Positions 1 through 6,631 of a DNA stretch of 16,893 nucleotides are shown here, in pieces. The DNA is from IGN2 sp964639955. GTDB lineage: Bacteria; Bacteroidota; Ignavibacteria; Ignavibacteriales; Ignavibacteriaceae. The position numbers and the translations under genes are program-made. The notes beneath the pieces are model-generated. The model did not search any database, was not told the origin of the DNA, and was given only the letters and a program-made list of their open reading frames with translations. Numbering within the stretch: position 1 is the stretch's first letter; each line of letters opens with the position of its first letter. The stretch lies in NCBI GenBank assembly GCA_964639955.1, contig CAZXGJ010000069.1, positions 1 to 16,893 on the forward strand. Direction: 5' to 3'.

Positions 1-131
1 GGATGAGATGGACTTCAAACCATAAGTGGTGAAAAGTTGATTTTCACACAGCCTCAAATAAGGAGGGGTCGGCTTTCTTGTCGGGCCTAGCTGATTTATC
101 AGCAAAGACCGAAGCCGGGGGTGGTGTGAAA
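1..131. other. Structured non-coding stretch, unassigned
   Basis: No gene is recognised here. The stretch is rich in self-complementarity. A hairpin at 26-49 pairs GTG and TGAAAA with TTTTCACAC around the loop GTTGA, with one bulged G. A second hairpin pairs GCTGA (90-94) with TCAGC (99-103). GGTC (67-70) can pair with GACC (107-110), or alternatively GGCTT (71-75) with AAGCC (112-116). TTTCACAC (42-49) can also pair with GTGTGAAA (124-131) and close the whole domain, competing with the first hairpin. This could be the 3' region of a transcript entering from the left, a repeat, or a small RNA. A plus-strand reading frame open at the left edge ends at the stop codon 23-25 and might be the last few codons of a neighbouring gene. 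The strand of any RNA is undetermined. Confidence 0.3.
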
Positions 132-177
132 CTAAATAAACATTATTTGCTAAACTTTTCTCCCTCCACCCCTTCGT

Positions 178-198
178 CCCCTCCTCAGGCAGGAGGGG
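178..198. repeat. Perfect inverted repeat, GC-rich hairpin
   Basis: CCCCTCCT (178-185) and AGGAGGGG (191-198) form a perfect 8-bp stem around the 5-nt loop CAGGC. On the plus strand a run of five A residues follows and no T-tract, so it is not a canonical terminator for plus-strand transcripts. On the minus strand it lies downstream of the AT-rich terminator at 211-242. It may be a dispersed palindromic repeat, but I see no second copy in the window. Confidence 0.45.
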
Positions 199-210
199 AA
201 AAACTAGTTG

Positions 211-242
211 AAATAAAAAATGCCATCACAAGGATGGCATTT
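211..242 (-). terminator. Intrinsic terminator of the aminomutase/ATP-grasp operon
   Basis: AAATGCCATC (218-227) pairs perfectly with GATGGCATTT (233-242) around the 5-nt loop ACAAG. Read on the minus strand the stem is followed by a T-tract (complement of 211-220, TTTTTTATTT). This is a complete rho-independent terminator about 45 bp after the stop codon of the minus-strand aminomutase gene. It marks the downstream end of that operon. Confidence 0.85.
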
Positions 243-287
243 AATAACTAAATCATAAAATCATTCAGTCATACAACCATACATCCT

Positions 288-1454
288 TTACGCTTCTTCT
301 AAAACCGGCTCCTCAACTTTTTTCCTTTCCGGCTTTCCGTTAGGACTCGTCTTTGACGTCTTCTTTCCGTTAGTCTTCTTCTTTTTGCTGCCGAAGCCTT
401 CAGGATTATTTTTATCGGAATAGTTTTTATATCTGTAAACTTTATTCTGGAAGTTGCGCAGAATTATTTCCTCTTCATCCATATGAAGAACATAATTTGG
501 AAGTAACGGAATTTTTCCACCGCCACCAGGTGCATCAATAACAAAGTGTGGTATTGCCAAACCGCTTGTGTGTCCACGTAATGCTTCTACAATTCTTAAT
601 CCAGTTTCAACAGAAGTACGGAAGTGGTTTGCACCTTTTGTCTCATCAGCCATATACATATAGTATGGACGAACTCTTATTCTCAATAATTTTTGCATCA
701 ACTCTTTAACTACAGCAGGATCATCATTAACACCTTTCATAATAACCATCTGGTTGCCAACAGGAACACCGGCATCAGCCAGCATTTCGCATGCTTTGGA
801 ACTTTCAGGAGTGATTTCCCACGGATGGTTGAAATGTGTATTTACATAAATCGGATGATACTTCTTTATCATATTAACAAGTTTAGTTGTAATTCTTTGA
901 GGAAGCACAACAGGCATCCTTGTTCCGAGTCTGATAATTTCAATATGCTTGATCTCACGTAAACGCTGTAGAATTTTCTCAAGCATTGTGTCAGTCAGCA
1001 TCAACGGGTCGCCGCCTGAAAGAATCACGTCTCTTATCTCAGTATGTTGTTCAAGATAAGTGAAGGCGCTTTCAAGTCCTTTCATTGAAATCTTTTCGTA
1101 GTCACCGACTTTTCTTTTCCGGGTGCAGAAGCGGCAGTAAATGCCACACTGGCTGGTAACAAGAAAGAGTGCACGATCGGGATAGCGATGAGTGATGTTT
1201 GGAACGGGACTCATTTCATCCTCGTGGAGAGGATCTTCTTCTGCATCTATGTCTTCCAGCTCTGCTTTTGCCGGAACACATTGACGCCAAATTGGATCGC
1301 CGGGATAATGTATCAGACTTAAATAGTAAGGATTAATACGTGCCTGGAAAAATTCATCCAGATCTTCGGCCGTTTTGCGGTCGATACCGAATTTCTCCAC
1401 GACATGGTCTACAGTGTGTACACTGTCCCTTACCATTTCCTGCCAAAGTTCCAT
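288..1454 (-). CDS. kamA: KamA-family radical SAM aminomutase (probable lysine 2,3-aminomutase)
   Basis: Radical SAM, PLP-dependent enzyme expected to interconvert L-lysine and beta-lysine. Visible features are the [4Fe-4S]/SAM cluster motif with Cys103, Cys107 and Cys110, the SGGDP motif near 146-150, and the PLP lysine Lys314 in PGGGGK. Asp270 and Asp307 align with the two aspartates that hold the lysine side-chain amine in the Clostridium enzyme; glutamate 2,3-aminomutases replace these, so lysine is the likely substrate. The cysteines that bind structural zinc in the clostridial enzyme are absent: VNDD replaces VNDC, and the C-terminus has no Cys. In their place is a Lys-rich, probably disordered tail (355-388). 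At 388 residues the length is normal. GAGGAA lies 6 nt before the ATG. It is the last gene of a four-gene operon, 9 nt after a GNAT gene, a pairing also known for yodO/yodP and ablA/ablB. EpmB, which acts on elongation factor P, is an alternative relative, but no epmA is present here. Confidence 0.88.
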   Translation of the reverse strand: MELWQEMVRDSVHTVDHVVEKFGIDRKTAEDLDEFFQARINPYYLSLIHYPGDPIWRQCVPAKAELEDIDAEEDPLHEDEMSPVPNITHRYPDRALFLVTSQCGIYCRFCTRKRKVGDYEKISMKGLESAFTYLEQHTEIRDVILSGGDPLMLTDTMLEKILQRLREIKHIEIIRLGTRMPVVLPQRITTKLVNMIKKYHPIYVNTHFNHPWEITPESSKACEMLADAGVPVGNQMVIMKGVNDDPAVVKELMQKLLRIRVRPYYMYMADETKGANHFRTSVETGLRIVEALRGHTSGLAIPHFVIDAPGGGGKIPLLPNYVLHMDEEEIILRNFQNKVYRYKNYSDKNNPEGFGSKKKKTNGKKTSKTSPNGKPERKKVEEPVLEEA

Positions 1455-1463
1455 GATAGTTCC

Positions 1464-1946
1464 TCAGTTGTTCTTGTGATTGAAATATTTTCCAAAGACG
1501 ATCATACCATCGCCTTTGGAATAAAAATCATTTATTTCAGAAATTATGCTGTAATTATTACGCATATAAAAATTTCTGGTAGCAGAGTAACTATCTTTAG
1601 AAGATGTTTCAGCCAGCAGCCACCTGCCGTTGTTTTCATTAACAAAACTTTCTGCATGTTCTAAAAGTTTCTTACCAATCCCTTTTTTTCCATGTTCAGG
1701 ATTGGTTACAATCCAGTAAAGATCATAGACGCCGTCTGTCAAAGGTCTCTTACCGGTGCAATGATATCCAAGAATCATGCCATCTTCTTCATAAACGAAC
1801 AAATTATAGTCCTTCTGCATCGGATTATTAGCTGCGATGTTTACAAGTTCCATCGCAATATTAATTTCCTCATCACTAAAATTCGGAGTCGAATTTAAAA
1901 TTCCTTCTATAACTTTTGCATCATCCGGCTTTAGCCTGCGAATCAT
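1464..1946 (-). CDS. GNAT-family N-acetyltransferase
   Basis: A single-domain GNAT acetyltransferase of 160 residues, the usual size for one domain. The acetyl-CoA pyrophosphate loop is visible as HGKKGIGKKL (85-94) after a hydrophobic strand (about 74-81). It is followed by a helix and by the C-terminal NFYMRNNY segment (125-132) typical of motif B. It starts inside the end of the preceding ATP-grasp gene (26-bp overlap) and ends 9 nt before the aminomutase, so the genes are very likely translationally coupled. By context it may acetylate the amine of beta-lysine or of a ligated product, as AblB does with beta-lysine. However, it is much shorter than AblB and I do not claim orthology. The substrate is unknown. 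Confidence 0.8.
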   Translation of the reverse strand: MIRRLKPDDAKVIEGILNSTPNFSDEEINIAMELVNIAANNPMQKDYNLFVYEEDGMILGYHCTGKRPLTDGVYDLYWIVTNPEHGKKGIGKKLLEHAESFVNENNGRWLLAETSSKDSYSATRNFYMRNNYSIISEINDFYSKGDGMIVFGKYFNHKNN

Positions 1947-2985
1947 TTTTCTTCTTTCTGATTAATGCAAAGTTTGCAATTGTATAAAGCAAATCATCAT
2001 AACTTATTCCGCTGGCAGCAGCCGCACGCGCAAATCCCGAGTCAGATGAAATATCAGGATTTGGGTTTACTTCGATTACATAAGGAATATCTTCTCTGCT
2101 TAATCTGATATCGATGCGGGCGTAATCCCGGCAGCCGAGAGCTTCATACGCAGCAAGGGCAGACTTTTCAACTCTTTTTCTTAATGCTGCACCAAGTTTG
2201 GCAGGAACTACCGGTATAGTATGTTTATAATATAAACTTCCTTCCATCCACTTTCCGTCATACGTTACAATCTTAGGCATACCGGCGGGCAGTCCCGTAA
2301 ATTCAATTTCGGATACAGGTAAAGTATTGCCATCGAGAACAGCAACATTAAGTTCTCTGCCTTCAATAAATTCTTCGATTATAATTTCCTGCCGGTATGT
2401 TTCTGCCAGAAACCCGAACTGTTTTCTCAGTTCGGTGTAGTTGTGAACAACCGAAAGCTCCGAAATACCTATACTGGCATCTTCAGTATTTAATTTAAGG
2501 ATGAGAGGATAAGACAATTTAATATCTTTGGCGGTGAACCCGCATCCGGGTTTAAGTGTAATATTACCGGGGGTAGCAATTTCCCTGGCTTTCAATACAC
2601 TCTTGGTTAGTTTTTTATTTAAACAGTTACCAAGAGTTATCGGGGTACATCCGGTAAATTCATATCCCAGAAGCTCAAATAAACCGGTCATACACCATTC
2701 ATAATATGAAATACCTTCCACTGATTCCACAAAATTGTAAATTATGTCCGGGTTATACGTGCTGATGTAATTAATGGTCTTACGTAAATTTCTATCTATG
2801 GCAAGCGAACCAACTTCTTTAAAATATTTTGAAAGTGATTTTTCAACTTTGTTCAATTCCTTTATAAAACTTTTTTCAGATAGATCTTTGTCTTTTGTAT
2901 CGTCATCGGCACGTTTACCGTTATAAACCGAAAACACGCTGACCGGGGCGTTATAGCAAATCAATATTCTGGCGTTTTCTGTCAT
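1921..2985 (-). CDS. ATP-grasp ligase, D-Ala-D-Ala ligase superfamily (second of tandem pair)
   Basis: An ATP-grasp carboxylate-amine ligase of 354 residues. Visible features are an N-terminal substrate-binding-like domain (about 1-120, with the NFVESVEG segment near 84-91), the ATP-binding lysine Lys164 in LILKLN, the degenerate small loop DASIGIS (169-175), the adenine-contacting EE pair (204-205), and the metal-binding end Asp292 ... Glu305-Val-Asn307 in RIDIRL and VIEVNPNPD. The loop and the NPNPD ending differ from true Ddl enzymes, which have a GSS-type loop and an N-x-x-PGMT ending. Peptidoglycan D-Ala-D-Ala synthesis is therefore unlikely. Its ATG overlaps the stop of the upstream paralogue by 4 bp (ATGA), and its 3' end overlaps the GNAT gene. 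The tandem arrangement suggests two successive ligations, or a heteromeric enzyme, acting on the same small molecule. Confidence 0.8.
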   Translation of the reverse strand: MTENARILICYNAPVSVFSVYNGKRADDDTKDKDLSEKSFIKELNKVEKSLSKYFKEVGSLAIDRNLRKTINYISTYNPDIIYNFVESVEGISYYEWCMTGLFELLGYEFTGCTPITLGNCLNKKLTKSVLKAREIATPGNITLKPGCGFTAKDIKLSYPLILKLNTEDASIGISELSVVHNYTELRKQFGFLAETYRQEIIIEEFIEGRELNVAVLDGNTLPVSEIEFTGLPAGMPKIVTYDGKWMEGSLYYKHTIPVVPAKLGAALRKRVEKSALAAYEALGCRDYARIDIRLSREDIPYVIEVNPNPDISSDSGFARAAAASGISYDDLLYTIANFALIRKKKNDSQAKAG

Positions 2986-4052
2986 AACAGGGCGTATCTC
3001 CTTATTGCTGCATTTAATACATTCCTGATCATCTGTTCATAGGACATACCTGCAGCTCTCGCTGCTTTCGGGAAGCTCGAATTTTCATTGGGGTCAGGCA
3101 TAATTCCGGGCAAAGGGTTTATTTCAATTACATTCGGAACTCCGTTTTTGTCAAGCCGCAAATCGATACGGCTCCAGTCTTTACAATTCAGCACCCGGTA
3201 GGTTTTAATTGCAATTGATTTAATTTGTTCTTCCAGAGCCGGAGAGAGACTAGCCGGGCAATCGAATACATCGAAGTTGTTTTCCTTCGTATCGAGTATC
3301 CATTTTGCTTCATAGGAATAAAGAGGAACCACGTTCTCAGGAAATTTTTCGTACCTGATTTCAATTATAGGCAGTACTATAGTCTCATCACCGTTTCCAA
3401 GCAGGGCAACTGTAAATTCTCTTCCCGGCAAAAACTCTTCGATCAGTGCCGGCTGATTGTAGCCGTTTTTAACACGAAGTATTTCATCATTCAATTCAGC
3501 CGGTGTATTTACCAGCGAAGAAGAAAATATTCCCTTGCTTGAGCCTTCCGAAACCGGCTTTACAATTACCGGGAAATCAGCTTGTGATTTTTCTGTGTCG
3601 CCAGGCTGAGAAGCCACAAAAAATTTTGCGTTTGGTATTTTGTGGTAAGTTAATATTTCCTTTGCCCTGGATTTTTCCAGGCATATACCGAGAGTCAGCG
3701 CATCAGATCCGGTGTACGGTATCTTAAGCATATCGAGCATCGCAGGCACCTGCGATTCGCGGTTAAAGCCATGCAGCCCCTCGGCAATATTAAATACAAT
3801 ATCTGGTTTTAGTTCTTTAAGTTTTGCGTATGCGTCAGTATCAGCTTCAACAAGAGAAACGTTGTGTATGGTTTCGATTGCATCTCTTACGGCGTTTATT
3901 GTTTCCCACGTATCCCACTCGGCATACGTATCCACAGAAAATTTATACTCTTGTTGAGAAGGATTTCGGGTTGGGGGTACTTCATCAAGGAAAGTTTCAG
4001 CTTCCGGTTTAACGTTGAATGTCAGTGCAACATTTAAACGAACGTTACTCAA
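2982..4052 (-). CDS. ATP-grasp ligase, D-Ala-D-Ala ligase superfamily (first of tandem pair)
   Basis: First gene of the operon, 356 residues. It shares fold and architecture with its downstream neighbour. Visible features are an N-terminal domain with FNIAEG (87-92) and a GxxRE segment (95-99), Lys165 in VIVKPV, the glycine-serine loop EGSSKGIF (169-176), EE at 205-206, and metal ligands Asp297, Glu310 and Asn312 in RIDLRL and VIEINPLPG. The loop is closer to Ddl than that of its paralogue, but the ending NPLPG is not the N-x-x-PGMT of Ddl. The start is TTG at 4052; the next in-frame Met is residue 105, far into the fold. AGGAG (complement of 4070-4074) lies 17 nt upstream, longer than ideal, so an unusual upstream start such as the in-frame ATC nearer that site cannot be excluded. 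Confidence 0.8.
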   Translation of the reverse strand: MSNVRLNVALTFNVKPEAETFLDEVPPTRNPSQQEYKFSVDTYAEWDTWETINAVRDAIETIHNVSLVEADTDAYAKLKELKPDIVFNIAEGLHGFNRESQVPAMLDMLKIPYTGSDALTLGICLEKSRAKEILTYHKIPNAKFFVASQPGDTEKSQADFPVIVKPVSEGSSKGIFSSSLVNTPAELNDEILRVKNGYNQPALIEEFLPGREFTVALLGNGDETIVLPIIEIRYEKFPENVVPLYSYEAKWILDTKENNFDVFDCPASLSPALEEQIKSIAIKTYRVLNCKDWSRIDLRLDKNGVPNVIEINPLPGIMPDPNENSSFPKAARAAGMSYEQMIRNVLNAAIRRYALL

Positions 4053-4101
4053 TGATGATAAGATATGTTCTCCTATAAAAATTTTTTTATACGATTTATT
4101 C

Positions 4102-4131
4102 CAAATATAAACTTTCTAAAATATAAGTCAA
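4102..4131 (-). promoter_or_regulatory. Bacteroidota-type promoter of the ATP-grasp/GNAT/kamA operon
   Basis: On the minus strand TTG (complement of 4129-4131), a 19-nt spacer and TATATTTG (complement of 4102-4109) match the Bacteroidota sigma-factor consensus (TTG-type -33 element and TAnnTTTG -7 element). Transcription would start near 4095, giving a leader of about 40 nt that includes AGGAG before the first ATP-grasp gene. Confidence 0.6.
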
Positions 4132-4151
4132 CATGTTTTAAAAAGTTTTTT

Positions 4152-4315
4152 AAAAATTTTTTTTCATGGAAATTTTCATGAACAGGGCGAGTGAAGAAAA
4201 TTTTTTTATCAACTCGTCGTTTGTGCATGAAAAAATTTATGAGCGTGCATGAAATATTTTTCTGAAGATTTTCTTTAACGAAGAGAAAATTTTCCGGAGA
4301 GAGAAAAAAATTTTC
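4152..4315. promoter_or_regulatory. Array of A/T-symmetric tracts upstream of operon promoter
   Basis: This non-coding stretch between the recG stop and the operon promoter holds eight A-tract/T-tract junctions, near 4156, 4172, 4200, 4235, 4255, 4268, 4289 and 4310. Examples are the perfect palindrome GAAAATTTTC (4285-4294) and the near-palindrome CATGGAAATTTTCATG (4165-4180). GTGCATGAAA occurs twice, at 4223-4232 and 4245-4254, 22 bp apart. Several spacings are 20-22 bp, about two helical turns, but others are not. This could be intrinsically curved DNA, a site for a nucleoid protein, or a multi-site operator. The last tract overlaps the recG stop codon. No gene is visible. Confidence 0.35.
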
Positions 4316-6524
4316 AGGCTATCTTTGCGTAACGAAGGTTGTCTGAATAATGTTTGATAAGATTTTTTCTGACTACACTATTAGATGGTGAATCAAGAGA
4401 AGGGTCTTTATTTATAAGGTCGAACGCAATGTTCTTTGTTAAGCTGATCAGATCAGCATCGTGAATTAGATCTGCATGTTTTAAATCAGGGAAGCCGCTT
4501 TGCTTCGTGCTGAAAATATCTCCCGGTCCGCGCAACTTTAAATCAGTTTCAGCAATTTCAAATCCATTATTTGTTTTAACCATCGTCTGAAGTCTGATAG
4601 CAGATTTATATTTTTCTATCATTGCACTTGAAAGGTAATCGAGATCAAGTCGCTGTTGTATATTATACTGTACAATTTCATCCTTCGTTACGAGGATGCA
4701 GTAAGCCTGCTTATCACTTCTTCCGACTCTTCCTCTTAGCTGATGAAGCTGTGAGAGACCAAACCTGTGTGCATCATTAATAAGAATGATGTTTGCATCA
4801 GGGATGTCAATCCCAACTTCGATTACAGTTGTTGAGACGAGTACGTCAAATTCTTTTTTCAGGAAGAGAAGCATCTTCTCTTCTTTTTCCTGCCAGTTCA
4901 TTCTGCCATGAATCAATCCAAGTTTCAGATTTTTGAGATAAGTCTTCTTCAGTTCTTCGTAAAAAGTTTCAGCAGCTTTTAATTCCAGCTTATCGGATTC
5001 TTCAACAAGAGGATAGACAATAAAAGTCTGGTAGCCTGCTTTTTGTTTATCTGTAATAAATTTAAAAATCTCAGGAAGTTTGTTCTCACCGCGAAGTACT
5101 GTCTTAATCGGCTTCCTGTTCTTTGGCATTTCATCAATTACAGAAACATCAAGATCTCCGTAAATAGTCATAGAGATAGTTCGTGGAATCGGAGTTGCGC
5201 TCATCACAAGAACTTCCGGAGTTTTTCCCTTACTCTGAAGTTTTGCCCGCTGTCTTACACCAAAACGGTGCTGCTCATCAATCACTACCAAGCCAAGATT
5301 TTTGTAATTCACTTTTTCTTCAAAGAGAGCGTGAGTTCCAACGATAATGTCAGCTTCCTGAAGTTCAATTTCCTGCAGTCTTTTTTCTCTTTCAGATTTT
5401 TTTTGACCGCCCAGAAGAAGCGAGACTCTAATTTCTCTTTCAGGAAAATTTTCCCGGAGCTTTTTCATCATTACTGAAATATTTTTTGCATGCTGATCAG
5501 CCAGAATTTCTGTTGGTGCCATTATCGCTGCCTGAAATCCATTATCAACTGCAATAAGCATTGCAATTAATGCAACGATTGTTTTTCCGCTTCCAACATC
5601 TCCCTGCAGAAGCCGGTTCATTGGTTTATCAGAAAGGAGGTCGTTCTTTATTTCACTCAGTACTTTTAACTGAGACTTTGTTAATTCAAATGGAAGTGTT
5701 TTCAGGAAATTCCGGACGAGATTTGTTTTGATGCTCATCTTATTACCGGTGAGTTTACTCCGATAATTTAGTTTTCGCAATGCAACCAGAAGTTCAAGAT
5801 AGAAAAGTTCTTCGAACTTAAATCTCCTTCGGGCAAGATTTAACTTTTCTGTTGACTCGGGAAAATGATAATTTCTTACAGCTTCTGGAATACTCAATAA
5901 ATTATTTTGAACGATGATTTCTTCAGGAAGTGTTTCTTCAATAAGACTGACGTAATTTTCTACTGCAAGACTGATTATTCTTCTTAAACTTAAATCGCCA
6001 ATATTTCCTGACCTAAGTTCTTTTGGAATCCTGTAAAAAGGAATAATCTTTCCGGTATGCAGAAAGCTTTTCTCCTCTTCTTCGCTTATCCTGTCAAAAT
6101 CAGGATGGATAAACTGTAACGCACCATATTTTGATTTATCCGGTTTCGATGAGATGGCGAAAACATCCCCTTCATTAAAGACGGAATAAAAATATTTTGT
6201 TCCCTGAAACCAGACACATTCAAAAAAACCCGTTTCATCTCTGAACTGAACTTTTAGTATTTCCTTCTTACCAAATCGTTTCTTTTCCTTTTCAAAAACT
6301 TTTCCGATTACAGTCAGCTCTCCATCATAACCGTTCATAAGATAGCCATAAGCCTTAGCAGCAGTCAAAACTGTTGTTCTATCAAGATGACGGGAAGGAA
6401 AATAGAACAGTAAATCACGAATTGTTCTAATTCCGATTTTTGAAAATGATTCTGCTCGTTTGGGTCCGACAGACTTTAGATATTGAACAGAATCATCTAG
6501 TGAGTTCTTTGAAACAGATTTCAT
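4314..6524 (-). CDS. recG: ATP-dependent DNA helicase RecG
   Basis: Superfamily 2 double-stranded DNA translocase that reverses stalled replication forks and branch-migrates Holliday junctions. Residue numbers here count from an alternative TTG one codon upstream (4314-6527, 737 residues). The N-terminal wedge/OB domain (about 65-150) precedes the motor. Motor motifs are Walker A GDVGSGKT (309-316), motif II DEQH (417-420), motif III SAT (443-445), the STTVIEVGIDIP segment (565-576) and motif VI QLRGRVGR (596-603). The C-terminal LKLRGPGDIFSTKQSG segment (664-678) is characteristic of RecG. Full length is slightly above the usual 690-700. ATG at 6524 is preferred, although TTG at 6527 immediately precedes it. 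It diverges from dgt across about 105 bp and has no clear terminator of its own. Confidence 0.96.
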   Translation of the reverse strand: MKSVSKNSLDDSVQYLKSVGPKRAESFSKIGIRTIRDLLFYFPSRHLDRTTVLTAAKAYGYLMNGYDGELTVIGKVFEKEKKRFGKKEILKVQFRDETGFFECVWFQGTKYFYSVFNEGDVFAISSKPDKSKYGALQFIHPDFDRISEEEEKSFLHTGKIIPFYRIPKELRSGNIGDLSLRRIISLAVENYVSLIEETLPEEIIVQNNLLSIPEAVRNYHFPESTEKLNLARRRFKFEELFYLELLVALRKLNYRSKLTGNKMSIKTNLVRNFLKTLPFELTKSQLKVLSEIKNDLLSDKPMNRLLQGDVGSGKTIVALIAMLIAVDNGFQAAIMAPTEILADQHAKNISVMMKKLRENFPEREIRVSLLLGGQKKSEREKRLQEIELQEADIIVGTHALFEEKVNYKNLGLVVIDEQHRFGVRQRAKLQSKGKTPEVLVMSATPIPRTISMTIYGDLDVSVIDEMPKNRKPIKTVLRGENKLPEIFKFITDKQKAGYQTFIVYPLVEESDKLELKAAETFYEELKKTYLKNLKLGLIHGRMNWQEKEEKMLLFLKKEFDVLVSTTVIEVGIDIPDANIILINDAHRFGLSQLHQLRGRVGRSDKQAYCILVTKDEIVQYNIQQRLDLDYLSSAMIEKYKSAIRLQTMVKTNNGFEIAETDLKLRGPGDIFSTKQSGFPDLKHADLIHDADLISLTKNIAFDLINKDPSLDSPSNSVVRKNLIKHYSDNLRYAKIA

Positions 6525-6631
6525 CAATAGAAAAATAATCTAAGCTTAAGCTAAACTCAAAAAAATCAATTTAAGTCTTTCTGAAAAATTATATTTAATT
6601 TTAGAAAAGAAATTCAGGAAGGAAATAAAAT

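Noticed and set aside
5..24. Anticodon-arm look-alike of tRNA-Sec (ATGG, ACTTCAAA, CCAT)
   Set aside because: No acceptor stem, T-arm or CCA-proximal pairing could be built around it, and the loop would have 8 nt.
1..25. Plus-strand frame open at the window edge, ending at TAA 23-25
   Set aside because: Only seven sense codons are visible, too few to assign a gene; mentioned only as a possible neighbour.
5043..5477. 144-codon plus-strand reading frame
   Set aside because: Lies entirely antisense to the recG motor domain, has unusual composition and no recognisable motif.
6543..6552. Palindrome AGCTTAAGCT between recG and dgt
   Set aside because: A single 10-bp AT-rich palindrome with no second copy of the full motif; consistent with chance.
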